Shown here: positions 13,978 to 22,789 of the stretch, one piece after another
How the letters are laid out: every line of letters begins with the position of its first letter
Numbering within the stretch: position 1 is the first letter of the stretch
From: Clostridiaceae bacterium
GTDB lineage: Bacteria > Bacillota > Clostridia > DSM-8532
Direction of reading: 5' to 3'
Assembly (NCBI GenBank): GCA_012521615.1
Contig: JAAYMA010000025.1
Location: forward strand, 1-34,578
DNA length: 34,578 nucleotides
Position numbers and translations under genes: made by a program
The notes under the pieces: generated by a model
Seen by the model: only the letters and a program-made list of their open reading frames with translations
Told to the model about the DNA's origin: nothing
Database searches by the model: none

Positions 13978-16422
13978 ATGAGAAAACATAAATTTGAGCT
14001 GCTTGCGCCTGCAGGCAGCTTTGAATCACTTAAGGCTGCAATTCAAAATGGTGCTGACGCTGTTTACTTAGGCGGCGGTAAATTTAATGCAAGGATAAAT
14101 GCAGATAATTTTACAGGGGAAGACCTTGCAAAAGCAATTGATTATGTCCATGAACGGGGAAAAAAGATATATATAACCTTAAATACTCTGTTAAAGGATG
14201 AGGAACTGAATCAAGCCCTTGAGTTTGCCCGATATATCTACCACCAGGGTGCTGATGCAGTTATAATACAGGATTTGGGGCTGCTCAGGCTTCTTAATAA
14301 ATATTTGCCTGATCTTGAGATACATGCCAGCACCCAGACCACAACCGTTGACCACAGGACCATATCAGAGCTTGAAAAACTTGGTGTAAAACGGGTGGTT
14401 CTGGCCAGGGAACTATCCTATGACGAAATAAAAAACATTTCATTGAATTCCAATATAGAGTTGGAAGTATTTGTCCACGGAGCTTTGTGTGTATGTTATT
14501 CCGGACAGTGTCTAATGTCCAGCTTTATCGGAGGCAGAAGCGGAAACAGGGGGCTTTGTGCCCAGCCCTGCAGATTGCCCTATTCTGTTTTGGATGATAG
14601 CGGAAAATATTCAATGTCCTCTTATATTTTAAGTACTCGTGATCTATCTGCTATAGATTTTTTGCCACAACTGAGAGCCGCAGGTATTTCATCCCTTAAA
14701 CTTGAAGGGAGAATGAAATCTCCTGAATATGTTGCTGTGGTCACATCAGTTTACAGAAAATATATAGATTTATTGGAAGCAAATCCCAATACGGAATATC
14801 GGGTAGAAGACCAGGACAGAAAAAAATTATTGCAGGCCTTCAGCAGGGGCGGATTTACAAACAGTTATCTGGAAAATAACCGGAACCCTGCCGGCTTCAT
14901 GTATCCAAAGTATCCCAAAAACCAGGGAGTTCTGATCGGGAAAGTAGTGGATATAAAGCCGCCTTATGTAAAGATTGCCCTTGAAGAGGACATAAAAATG
15001 GGCGACGGGATAGAGATACATCATGGAGAGGGGCTACCCGGAAGTCTTATTGTAACGGATATTATGATAGACAATAAGCATGAAAGGGAAGCTTTTAGCG
15101 GAAGTTCCCCCTGGGTGGGCGATGTAAAAGGTTTTGTCAAAAAAGGAAGCAAAGTGTACAGGACTTTGTCAAAAGCATTGTTTGATGAAGCCAGAACCAG
15201 CTATGAAGGTCCCGAGGAAAAGCTTGTTCCGCTTCATATGCACATTACTCTGAAAATCGGGGAAAAAGCAGTTCTTGAAGCGAAAGATATTGAAGGCAAC
15301 TCAGTTTGTGTCAGGTCGGATATAACAGCTGAGGAGGCCATAAACCGGCCCCTTGATGAAAAGCGGATAAAAGAGCAGCTCCAGAAGACAGGAAATACTC
15401 CTTATTATCTACATTCTCTGGATTTGGATACAGATAATAAGAGCATAATACCCATTTCGGCACTAAATGAGCTTCGCCGCAGTGCCCTCGAAAAAATAAG
15501 CGAAATAAGAAGATTGAAGTCAAAGAGAAATATTGAGTTTGACAGAGAGTTCGACAAAAATATTTATAACTCTTCACAGACCCGAAAGAATAATAAAACC
15601 CTTGAGCTTTCAGCATTTTTCTATGAGTTCCCTGAGGATTTAACGGATTTTGATAAAATTGTTTCAAGGGTATATCTCCCTGTCAGCAATGAAGAAGAGC
15701 TGGACAAGGCTAAAAAAGAGTTCAGCGGTCAGATTTTTCTTTGGACTTACCCTGTGCTTAAGGATGCTGAGCTTGACTGGACAATAAAAAATCTCTGTGA
15801 AGTTTCAGAATATTTTGACGGAATAACTTATGGAAGTTTAGGGGCATTGAAGGTTTTTAAAGAAGCTTTTCCCGAGAAAATGCTTTGCACGGAATACAGT
15901 ATGAATATATTCAATAATGAGGCTTTAAGGCTGCACAAAGAGCTGGGGGCAGAAACCGCTGTATTATCACCCGAACTTACGCTCCTTGAGGCAGAGAAAC
16001 TTTCTTGTCAGGGATTGAAACTGGAGGCTGCAGTATTCGGAAGATTTCCGCTTATGGTTATGGAAAACTGTCCTTCAGGTGCCGATAAGGGATGTTCAGG
16101 ATTATGTGAAAAATGCAGCAGGAGAGATGGGTATCTGAAAGACAGAAAGGGCAAAATTTTTCCTTATGTCAGAAACCCCTTGTTTGGAAGAACCCAGATA
16201 TTTAATTCCAACACATTATTTATGGATGATACAGAAAGCCTTGAAAAGACCGATTTTTCATTGCTCAGGCTCATTTTCACAAAGGATAATATGGAATACG
16301 GAAACAAAATCGCGAATTATTTCTATAACAGAATAAAGGACAAAGGATACAGAGATGACCAATTGGTTAGGAAAATCAAAGAAAAAGGATATACTAAAGG
16401 TCATTGGTTCAGAGGTGTGTGA
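13978..16422 (+). CDS. U32 family protein with DUF3656 domain (RlhA-like)
   Basis: The 814-residue protein has an N-terminal U32 TIM-barrel (about 5-250), starting FELLAPAGSFESLKAAI and carrying the U32 signature FVHGALCVCYSGQC with further cysteines in RGLCAQPC. A DUF3656 region follows (about 380-500), and a C-terminal repeat of the U32 type holds a second Cys cluster, NCPSGADKGCSGLCEKC (about 701-717). U32 proteins were first called collagenases, but E. coli RlhA, with this architecture, is needed for hydroxylation of a 23S rRNA cytidine, and its relatives act on tRNA uridines. RNA hydroxylation with an Fe-S site is therefore likelier than proteolysis. It is longer than RlhA because of the C-terminal half. 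It is third in the zapA operon. Confidence 0.88.
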   Translation: MRKHKFELLAPAGSFESLKAAIQNGADAVYLGGGKFNARINADNFTGEDLAKAIDYVHERGKKIYITLNTLLKDEELNQALEFARYIYHQGADAVIIQDLGLLRLLNKYLPDLEIHASTQTTTVDHRTISELEKLGVKRVVLARELSYDEIKNISLNSNIELEVFVHGALCVCYSGQCLMSSFIGGRSGNRGLCAQPCRLPYSVLDDSGKYSMSSYILSTRDLSAIDFLPQLRAAGISSLKLEGRMKSPEYVAVVTSVYRKYIDLLEANPNTEYRVEDQDRKKLLQAFSRGGFTNSYLENNRNPAGFMYPKYPKNQGVLIGKVVDIKPPYVKIALEEDIKMGDGIEIHHGEGLPGSLIVTDIMIDNKHEREAFSGSSPWVGDVKGFVKKGSKVYRTLSKALFDEARTSYEGPEEKLVPLHMHITLKIGEKAVLEAKDIEGNSVCVRSDITAEEAINRPLDEKRIKEQLQKTGNTPYYLHSLDLDTDNKSIIPISALNELRRSALEKISEIRRLKSKRNIEFDREFDKNIYNSSQTRKNNKTLELSAFFYEFPEDLTDFDKIVSRVYLPVSNEEELDKAKKEFSGQIFLWTYPVLKDAELDWTIKNLCEVSEYFDGITYGSLGALKVFKEAFPEKMLCTEYSMNIFNNEALRLHKELGAETAVLSPELTLLEAEKLSCQGLKLEAAVFGRFPLMVMENCPSGADKGCSGLCEKCSRRDGYLKDRKGKIFPYVRNPLFGRTQIFNSNTLFMDDTESLEKTDFSLLRLIFTKDNMEYGNKIANYFYNRIKDKGYRDDQLVRKIKEKGYTKGHWFRGV

Positions 16423-16442
16423 ATGGTCAGGTAATTTATTAT

Positions 16443-16508
16443 AATTATAACTATAAACTGAACATAACCGGAACTATAACTATGACTGGAACTAATAACT
16501 ATAACTGC
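16443..16508. repeat. Degenerate ~6-bp tandem repeat (AACTAT-like)
   Basis: Between the U32 gene and dut, short units such as TAACTA, GGAACT and ATAACT follow one another about ten times with variation. The stretch reads as tandem copies of AACTAT/AACTGG. It is not coding in any long frame. It may be a decayed microsatellite. Confidence 0.6.
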
Positions 16509-16542
16509 AAGTACGAGCGGTTAGCAGGGGTGAAAATCTATA

Positions 16543-17061
16543 ATGATAGACGTTTATGTTGAAACTTTACGGGAAGATATTACTCTGCCCTTTTATGCAA
16601 ATCCTTACGATGCAGGAATGGATGTTTGTGCAGCTGAAGATGTAATGATTAAGCCTGGTGAGACGGTGATTATTCCTACAGGCCTTAAGTTTGCAATACC
16701 TGAGGGCTATGAGATACAGGTAAGACCAAGGAGCGGGATCAGCTACAGAACACCGCTCAGGATTTCCAATTCGCCGGGCACAATAGATGCAGGATACAGG
16801 GATGAGCTTGGGATAATTATGACCAATACCTCCCCTGAGATCAATAAGGAAGATAATAGTGAAATCAGCGGGGATAATAAAGAAATTTTCACTTTGGATA
16901 CGAAAGGCAATAAAAAAGGAATATATTTAATAAAAAAAGGGGAGAGGGTGGCTCAGTTGGTTCTTGCCCAGGTACCCCGGATGAATCTTATTAAGGTAGA
17001 TTCGGTATCCGGCATAGGTTCTAACAGGGGTGGAGGATTTGGATCTACCGGAGTCAAGTAA
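16543..17061 (+). CDS. dut: dUTP diphosphatase (trimeric dUTPase)
   Basis: Dut hydrolyses dUTP to dUMP, keeping uracil out of DNA and feeding thymidylate synthesis. All five family motifs are present in the 172-residue chain: I YDAGMDVCA (22-30), II RPRSGIS (61-67), III NSPGTIDAGYRDELGIIM (76-93), IV KKGERVAQLVL (131-141), and V RGGGFGSTG (162-170). An acidic, polar insert (about 98-126) separates motifs III and IV and accounts for the length above the usual 145 or so. AGGGGTGA precedes the ATG. It lies 47 bp before the peptidase gene. Confidence 0.95.
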   Translation: MIDVYVETLREDITLPFYANPYDAGMDVCAAEDVMIKPGETVIIPTGLKFAIPEGYEIQVRPRSGISYRTPLRISNSPGTIDAGYRDELGIIMTNTSPEINKEDNSEISGDNKEIFTLDTKGNKKGIYLIKKGERVAQLVLAQVPRMNLIKVDSVSGIGSNRGGGFGSTGVK

Positions 17062-17108
17062 GTTAAGCAGACAGAATATAGTAACAACTGTATTTATGGA
17101 GGTAAGAA

Positions 17109-18236
17109 ATGATTAACAGACAAAGACTTGTTGATGAATTTGTAAGCCTGGTCGGGATTGACAGCCTGAGTAAAAAAGAGAGGAAAATGGCCGATTATTT
17201 ATTACAAAAACTTAAAGATATGGGTTTTAAGCCTTACGAGGACGATACAGGCAAAAATATAGGCGGAGATGCGGGTAATGTAATATGTAGGGTAAAAGGC
17301 AGCAAAGAAAGACCTGCACTGCTTCTGATGGCACATATGGATACGGTGGTGCCCGGGCTGGACAAAAAAGCAGTTATTGACGGTGACATTATCAGAAGTG
17401 ACGGCTCGACAATCCTGGGAAGTGACGATGCTTCGGGGATTGCAATAATTCTGGAAACAATAAAATCTTTAAAAGAAGACAATATGGAGCATGGGGACAT
17501 ATATATTGCCTTTACAGTATGTGAGGAAGGCGGACTTTTAGGTGCAAAGAATCTTGACCTGTCAAAGCTGCCTGTAGATTTTGCTGTGATTCTGGATGAA
17601 GGAGGTCCCATTGGCACTGCTGCAGTAAAAGCTCCATACTATAACAGATTTAAAGTTACTTTCAAAGGCAAGGCTGCTCATGCCGGAATTGAACCTGAAA
17701 AGGGTATAAGTGCTATAATGATGGCTGCCAAAGCTATGGCCAGTATGCCCCATTTCGGAAGAATTGATGATGAAAGCACGTCAAATATAGGTATTATTCA
17801 TGGTGGGGAGGCAAGAAATATAGTTTGTGATGCATGTACTATAGAAGGAGAAGTACGCTCCATAGAAAAAGACAGAATTGATAGTCTCACCAATGAAATT
17901 TTGGAGCATTTTAAGAAAACTGCAGAGGAAATGGGAGGCACTACAAGGATAGAAGTCGAAACCGAGTATCCGGGCTTTATTATCGACGAAAATGCACCCA
18001 TTATCGAGCTTCTTAAAAAAGCATCAGAAACTTCTGGAATTCCTCTGAATTTAGTTTCAACAGGCGGGGGCAGTGATACAAATATAATCAATGACGCCGG
18101 CATACCTGCAGTAAATATAAGTGTAGGAATGGAAAAAGTACACAGTACTGAGGAATATGTGCGTATATCCGATATGGAAAAGGCATGCCACTTTTTAACG
18201 GCCATTATTAAGGCAGCTTATTCATATAATTATTGA
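17109..18236 (+). CDS. M20-family peptidase (peptidase T-like)
   Basis: The 375-residue zinc exopeptidase has the M20 metal and catalytic residues: H76 and D78 (AHMDT), D106 (GSDDASG), the general base within E139/E140 (CEEGG), D163 (DEGG) and H345 (VHSTEE). The lid or dimerisation domain lies at about 178-290 (KAAHAGIEPEKG). It is closest to the PepT-like/YqjE group, which removes N-terminal residues from small peptides; true PepT specificity for tripeptides is not provable here. A strong GGAGG lies before the ATG. The last 29 bp overlap tail-to-tail with the OmpA/MotB-like gene on the other strand. Confidence 0.9.
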   Translation: MINRQRLVDEFVSLVGIDSLSKKERKMADYLLQKLKDMGFKPYEDDTGKNIGGDAGNVICRVKGSKERPALLLMAHMDTVVPGLDKKAVIDGDIIRSDGSTILGSDDASGIAIILETIKSLKEDNMEHGDIYIAFTVCEEGGLLGAKNLDLSKLPVDFAVILDEGGPIGTAAVKAPYYNRFKVTFKGKAAHAGIEPEKGISAIMMAAKAMASMPHFGRIDDESTSNIGIIHGGEARNIVCDACTIEGEVRSIEKDRIDSLTNEILEHFKKTAEEMGGTTRIEVETEYPGFIIDENAPIIELLKKASETSGIPLNLVSTGGGSDTNIINDAGIPAVNISVGMEKVHSTEEYVRISDMEKACHFLTAIIKAAYSYNY

Positions 18237-19125
18237 TGATTTGCTGAACCTGTGAATCCTTGATATTTATTGATATCTGTATACGCCTGTTTTTTGATTT
18301 CGCAGCCTCGTTTACTTCTTCCACAAGTGGTCTGAATTCTGAAAACCCGGATGCCTGGAAATACCGGCCATAATTTCTGCTCAGCACCGGGTTTTCTTCC
18401 ATCATAGTATTTATGACTGCTATTGCCCTTTGACATGAGAGGGTATAGTTATTCTGGAATGTATCATCTGAGTCTGCATAACCCGAAATGATAATTGAGT
18501 CAATGCTGTTTCTTATATCAGGGTTGGCGAGAATATTTTCAAAAGCATAGGCAAATCTGTTAAGCATTTTTTTGCCATTGGCAGAGATTTCGCTTGAACC
18601 TTTTGCAAAAAGCAGGCTGCTTTGAACAACAAGGTTTGCATTGTCATCGATTGTGACCAGGGGCTCTTTTACGGAAGAAAATGAATTGCCCAGTTCAAGC
18701 TCGATGGAGTTTTTAACTTCTTTTAAAAGATTTAGGCGAAGCAGAGATATCTGCTCAAGCTGATTTTTTACAGAATCCAGCTCTTTTTCTTTTTGTGCCA
18801 GCGCTGTTCTGTCCTTGTCAAGCTGTGTCTTAAGTCCCTGTATATGCTTTTCACTGTCGGAAATGATTTTTTCAAGATCAGCCATTTCTTCTTTCTTTAT
18901 TGCCAGTTGTCTGTTAATGTTGTCCAGCTCTTCTTGTGCGCTGGAGAGATATAACCGGGTTTCATTGAGCTGATTATCCCAAATTCTGGCCGAAACAATC
19001 TGTTTTATCGCCAAAATAATTATAAAGAAAAAGAGCACCAGCACCAGAGAAGACATTACATCAGTAAAAGAAGGCCAGAAATGTTCTTCATCCTGCACGA
19101 ACTGATGTCTTCTTGTATATCTCAT
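18208..19125 (-). CDS. MotB/OmpA-type stator subunit, ZorB-like
   Basis: The 305-residue protein has a short basic N-terminus, then FWPSFTDVMSSLVLVLFFF (16-34), a single transmembrane helix (about 19-43) with a lone aspartate (D22) at the place of the proton-carrying Asp of MotB. A coiled coil follows (about 45-140), then a C-terminal OmpA-type peptidoglycan-binding domain (about 165-290) with LLFAKGSSEI, SGYADSDD, NNYTLSCQRA and NRRIQISI. The WPSFTDVMSS pattern resembles ZorB of Zorya defence systems and related non-flagellar stators. The gene overlaps the upstream channel gene if the GTG at 19137 is used. Because AAGGAG abuts that GTG, I prefer ATG 19125. It overlaps the pepT-like gene tail-to-tail. 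Confidence 0.85.
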   Translation of the reverse strand: MRYTRRHQFVQDEEHFWPSFTDVMSSLVLVLFFFIIILAIKQIVSARIWDNQLNETRLYLSSAQEELDNINRQLAIKKEEMADLEKIISDSEKHIQGLKTQLDKDRTALAQKEKELDSVKNQLEQISLLRLNLLKEVKNSIELELGNSFSSVKEPLVTIDDNANLVVQSSLLFAKGSSEISANGKKMLNRFAYAFENILANPDIRNSIDSIIISGYADSDDTFQNNYTLSCQRAIAVINTMMEENPVLSRNYGRYFQASGFSEFRPLVEEVNEAAKSKNRRIQISINIKDSQVQQIINNYMNKLP

Positions 19126-19133
19126 TTCTGTAT

Positions 19134-20219
19134 TCACTCCTTTTCAATCCTGGCTACGGCAGCTTCCGTATAGTTAAGAAGCCTGTCAGGGATTTCATTG
19201 ATTGTTTTTAAGTAGATTGCTCTGTCCTGGTTCGCGTCATCAATTTTTTTGGACAGCTCTGACAATAAGCTGTTCATAGCTTCACACCACTGACTGTAGT
19301 TTTTTAATTCAAGGAAGAGGTTTTTAAATTGCCCTGAACATTCTCCTATTAATATACTGCTGGTATTAAATGCGTTTGATGTTTTATCCAGGGCCTGATT
19401 AAAGGACGAGATTAAATTTTCGGCCTGCCAGAGATTTTGTCTTAATTCTTTGTTGAAACTTGTCAGAAATGATAACTCCCCTGTGTAGTCAGTTACTGTT
19501 TTTGAGAACAGGGCTACAGTATTTGACAAGGTTTGGGATATAACCTGTATTTCAGCCTTTTCTTTTTTATTTTGATTTTCCAGGATTTCTCCGGCTATTC
19601 TAATGTCCAGGAACTCTTCAAGCTGGGAAATAAAAAGACTTTTGGCTTTATGAGCGCTGACAAAAGTGGTTATACAGGTAAATGCTATTGAAAAGCCGGT
19701 CCCAAAAAGGCTGGTAAGAAAAGCTACCGACATGCCCTTGAAAGAGGATACAAGGAGTTTGAGAGTGGTAGCTCCGGCTTCGGACATAAGAGTTTCAGCT
19801 GTTGTCTGGGACATCATATTTCCAATATCCCCAACGGCTGAAGTTAGACCAAGGAATGTTCCAAACAGACCCAGGGTAATCATCAGGCCGTTTACCTTTC
19901 TTAAAAAATTTTCACCGGTATTACAGGGTTTCAAAAAAGCTTCGATACCCAGATCAATGATTGCGGGAGTGTTTATATCATTAATACCGCCAATCAAACC
20001 TTCTTTATATTCCTCCACAATCCACCCAAGCATGTCTGATTTAAACTCACTTATATCACCGTCACAGAATGCGGCAAGTTCCTGGGATAGGGATATGTAG
20101 CAGCGCCGGACAAGTATGTTTACATAGAAACCTATTATAAAAACAATTGTAATAAACACTGTTATGATGAAACCCGAAAGGCCCATCTGACTGTAAAGTG
20201 ATGCCAGGGTAGTGAACAT
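19134..20219 (-). CDS. MotA/TolQ/ExbB-type channel subunit with long tail, ZorA-like
   Basis: The 361-residue membrane protein has three hydrophobic segments: about 14-37, 108-130 and 163-188. The second contains GLFGTFLGL (117-125), the pore motif of the MotA/TolQ/ExbB superfamily. A roughly 170-residue helical cytoplasmic tail follows (190-361). Flagellar MotA has four TM helices and no such tail; the three-TM-plus-tail layout is that of ZorA. With the downstream MotB/OmpA-type partner it should form a pentamer-dimer ion-driven motor in the membrane. The start has a strong AAGGAGTG upstream. There are no flagellar, Tol/Exb or Zorya effector genes adjacent; the upstream neighbour is nfnB across a terminator. 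Confidence 0.85.
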   Translation of the reverse strand: MFTTLASLYSQMGLSGFIITVFITIVFIIGFYVNILVRRCYISLSQELAAFCDGDISEFKSDMLGWIVEEYKEGLIGGINDINTPAIIDLGIEAFLKPCNTGENFLRKVNGLMITLGLFGTFLGLTSAVGDIGNMMSQTTAETLMSEAGATTLKLLVSSFKGMSVAFLTSLFGTGFSIAFTCITTFVSAHKAKSLFISQLEEFLDIRIAGEILENQNKKEKAEIQVISQTLSNTVALFSKTVTDYTGELSFLTSFNKELRQNLWQAENLISSFNQALDKTSNAFNTSSILIGECSGQFKNLFLELKNYSQWCEAMNSLLSELSKKIDDANQDRAIYLKTINEIPDRLLNYTEAAVARIEKE

Positions 20220-20562
20220 AATAACACTCCTTCTTTCCGGAAACTAAAGGCATCGCCCTTTTATTCCTTAACTGAAAGTTTAAAATGCAAAATTACCCGT
20301 GTAGTGGACAAGCTGCGCAAAATATATATATTTATCTCTTGAGGAATATAGAACGCTGATATTTGGGATTTCCTGTGACGGCTTATATATGGACCTTTCC
20401 TGAGAAAAAAGCCCCGGCAAAATCAGCTGTAGGACAGGGCAATAAAAAAGCCAACCAAAAGAAAAAGCCATGGAAAAGGCATTGTGCCTTATATGGCTTT
20501 TTTATGAAATATATTTAACTCTTTCGGGTTAAAACCGGACTTTTATACATGTTAAAAAACAT
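20220..20562. other. 343-bp intergenic region, nfnB to ZorA-like gene
   Basis: It contains the terminator of the nfnAB operon (20462-20503) and, nearer the ZorA-like gene, about 240 bp of leader or promoter sequence. I found no convincing ORF and no -35/-10 pair of good quality. A small palindrome TTTCCGGAAA (about 20235-20244) precedes the ribosome binding site. I could not match any known riboswitch. Confidence 0.5.
20462..20503 (-). terminator. Terminator of nfnAB
   Basis: AAAAAGCCAT (20462-20471) pairs with ATGGCTTTTT (20493-20502), with an inner AAGGC/GCCTT stem. T-runs occur on both strands, so it can act in both directions. Confidence 0.8.
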
Positions 20563-21954
20563 TTATGAGTTTTTGGATTGAATATATTCATGGATAGCTT
20601 TAGCTGCAGTTTTGCCGGCTCCCATTGCCAATATAACAGTTGCCGCGCCGGTTACAGCATCACCGCCTGCAAAAACGCCTTCCCTGCTTGTTTTACCGTT
20701 TTCATCAGCTACAATACAGCCCCGGCTATCGGTTTCCAGACCTTTTGTAGTGCTCCTTATAAGAGGATTTGGTGATGTTCCTATGGCAATAATTACTGTG
20801 TCCACATCCAGAATATGTTCAGTTCCGGGCTTTGGAACAGGACTGCGTCTTCCTGAGCTGTCGGGCTCATCCAGTTCCATTTGAACACACTCAAGACCTT
20901 TTACCCAACCGTTATCATCCCCCAGAATGCGGGTAGGGTTAGTTAACAGTTTAAAAATAATCCCCTCTTCTTTTGCATGATGAATTTCTTCAAGCCGGGC
21001 AGGCATCTCTTTTTCTGAGCGTCTGTAAACTATGTAGACTTTTTCAGCTCCCAGTCGTATTGCACTTCTTGCAGCGTCCATTGCAACATTTCCGCCACCA
21101 ACAACAGCCACATTTTTGCTTCTCATTATGGGAGTGACGGCATTTTCTTTGTATGCTTTCATTAGATTGATACGCGTAAGGTATTCATTTGCTGAATAAA
21201 CCCCGTTCAGATTCTCACCGGGTATATTCATAAAGGCAGGAAGTCCCGCACCTGAACCTATGAATACTGCGGAAAAACCTTCGTCAAAAAGCTCATCAAC
21301 GGTCAAAGTTTTGCCAATAACCATATTTGTGCGAATTTTAACACCCTGAGCCAAAAGTCCGTCAATTTCTTTCTGCACCAGTTTCTTAGGAAGTCTGAAT
21401 TCGGGAATACCGTATACCAGTACTCCACCGGCAGTATGAAAGGCTTCAAAAATTGTAACATCGTAACCTGATTTTACCAGATCACCTGCACAGGAAAGAC
21501 CTGCAGGACCAGAACCGATTACGGCTACTTTTTTACCATTAGATTCAGAGTTTTCAGGTTCTTTTTTCAAGTTTTTCATTGCCCAGTCGGCGACAAAGCG
21601 TTCAAGGCGACCTATTGCTACTGGTTCACCTTTTATACCACGAACACATTTTTGTTCACATTGTGATTCCTGTGGGCACACTCTTCCGCACACTGCGGGA
21701 AGACTATTGGTCTCTTTGATTTTGTTATATGCTTCCTCAAATTTTCCTTGAGCTGTTAAAGTTATAAATTCAGGTATTTTCACTTGCACCGGACAACCTG
21801 ATGTGCATGGTCTATGCTTGCAGTTAAGGCAGCGCTGAGCTTCTTCGACAGCCATTTCTTCAGTATAGCCCAGAGCCACTTCTTCAAAGTTTTGTCTTCT
21901 TATTTCAGGATTTTGTTCAGGCATAGGTACTTTTTTCAGTGACATATTAGGCAT
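20563..21954 (-). CDS. nfnB: NfnB: bifurcating ferredoxin:NADP+ transhydrogenase, large subunit
   Basis: The 463-residue flavoprotein resembles the glutamate synthase small subunit. The N-terminal region binds two [4Fe-4S] clusters (CLNCKHRPCTSGCPVQVKIP at 42-61, then CGRVCPQESQCEQKC). A first Rossmann motif, GSGPAGLSCAG (about 147-157), binds FAD and a second, GGGNVAMDAARSA (about 287-299), binds NADPH. Paired with NfnA it makes the electron-bifurcating complex that couples exergonic transfer from reduced ferredoxin to NADP+ with NADH use. A plain GltD role is unlikely because no GltB gene is present and the partner is NfnA. The start has AGGAGG 8 nt upstream, inside nfnA, and overlaps the nfnA end by 8 nt, indicating translational coupling. 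Confidence 0.93.
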   Translation of the reverse strand: MPNMSLKKVPMPEQNPEIRRQNFEEVALGYTEEMAVEEAQRCLNCKHRPCTSGCPVQVKIPEFITLTAQGKFEEAYNKIKETNSLPAVCGRVCPQESQCEQKCVRGIKGEPVAIGRLERFVADWAMKNLKKEPENSESNGKKVAVIGSGPAGLSCAGDLVKSGYDVTIFEAFHTAGGVLVYGIPEFRLPKKLVQKEIDGLLAQGVKIRTNMVIGKTLTVDELFDEGFSAVFIGSGAGLPAFMNIPGENLNGVYSANEYLTRINLMKAYKENAVTPIMRSKNVAVVGGGNVAMDAARSAIRLGAEKVYIVYRRSEKEMPARLEEIHHAKEEGIIFKLLTNPTRILGDDNGWVKGLECVQMELDEPDSSGRRSPVPKPGTEHILDVDTVIIAIGTSPNPLIRSTTKGLETDSRGCIVADENGKTSREGVFAGGDAVTGAATVILAMGAGKTAAKAIHEYIQSKNS

Positions 21955-22789
21955 TTGCTATACCTCCTAATCTGCACAGATGTTCCTCGGCTTTCCTTTC
22001 GTAGCCTTTGTACATGGAGAGCCGGCGTATAAGCTCATCAAAATCCACTTTATGGCCGTCGAAATCCGGACCGTCCACACAGGCAAATCTGATTTTTCCA
22101 TCTACAGTTACGCGGCAGCCTCCGCACATTCCTGTTCCATCTATCATTATTGGATTGAGGCTTACAATGGTTTTGATCCCGTACTGTTTTGTCAGATTGC
22201 AGACCGCCTTCATCATAACAGGAGGTCCTATTGCTATAACAGCGTCATAAGCATTTCCTTCGTCAAGCAGTTTTTTCAGAACATCAGTAACAAAACCTTT
22301 TGTTCCGTTTGATCCGTCATCGGTGGTGACCACAAGTTTATTGGCGACTTTTGACATTCTGTCTTCAAGAATAATAAGGTCTTTGTTTCTGAACCCTGCA
22401 ATAACATGGACTTCGCTGCCTATGCCGCTTAGCTTTTTGGCCTGCGGATAGGCTATAGCTGTGCCCAGCCCGCCTCCTATTACAGCGGCTTTTTTTATAC
22501 CCTCCAATTGGGTGGGTTTTCCCAAAGGCCCAACAAAATCAAGAAGACTGTCTCCAGCGTTTAGGGAACCCAGAATTTTTGTGGTTGCACCCACTTCCTG
22601 AAATATAATAGTTACCGTTCCTTTTTCCCGGTCATAGTCGGCAATAGTCAAGGGTATGCGTTCCCCTTCCTCATTTACGCGCAGCATTATAAACTGGCCG
22701 GGCTCGGCCTTTTTTGCTATGTATGGAGCTTCAATCTCAAGCAGTTTTACTTGAGAGTTCAAAACTTCTTTTCTAATAATTTTATACAT
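21947..22789 (-). CDS. nfnA: NfnA: bifurcating ferredoxin:NADP+ transhydrogenase, small subunit
   Basis: This protein of about 280 residues belongs to the dihydroorotate dehydrogenase electron-transfer subunit/ferredoxin-NADP reductase family. It has an N-terminal FAD-binding barrel (RIPLTIADYD), a central NAD-binding fold (GGGLGTAIAYP), and a C-terminal [2Fe-2S] site with CGGC plus a further Cys in RFACVDGPDFDGH. NfnA binds NAD(H) and carries the second FAD. Two start codons are possible: ATG 22798, only 2 nt from GAGGAGG, and ATG 22789, 11 nt away. I chose 22789 because it gives the common N-terminus MYKI. It is the first gene of nfnAB, divergent from spoVB. Confidence 0.92.
   Translation of the reverse strand: MYKIIRKEVLNSQVKLLEIEAPYIAKKAEPGQFIMLRVNEEGERIPLTIADYDREKGTVTIIFQEVGATTKILGSLNAGDSLLDFVGPLGKPTQLEGIKKAAVIGGGLGTAIAYPQAKKLSGIGSEVHVIAGFRNKDLIILEDRMSKVANKLVVTTDDGSNGTKGFVTDVLKKLLDEGNAYDAVIAIGPPVMMKAVCNLTKQYGIKTIVSLNPIMIDGTGMCGGCRVTVDGKIRFACVDGPDFDGHKVDFDELIRRLSMYKGYERKAEEHLCRLGGIANA

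Noticed and set aside
13978-16422. Collagenase/secreted protease
   Set aside because: U32 with DUF3656 and Cys clusters but no signal peptide fits the RNA hydroxylation group better than a secreted protease.
18208-20219. A complete Zorya defence system
   Set aside because: Only the A/B-like motor pair is present. The flanking genes are pepT-like and nfnB, and no helicase or nuclease effector is in the window.
20563-21954. Glutamate synthase small subunit (GltD)
   Set aside because: There is no large-subunit gene nearby, and the gene overlaps nfnA, which defines an NfnAB complex.
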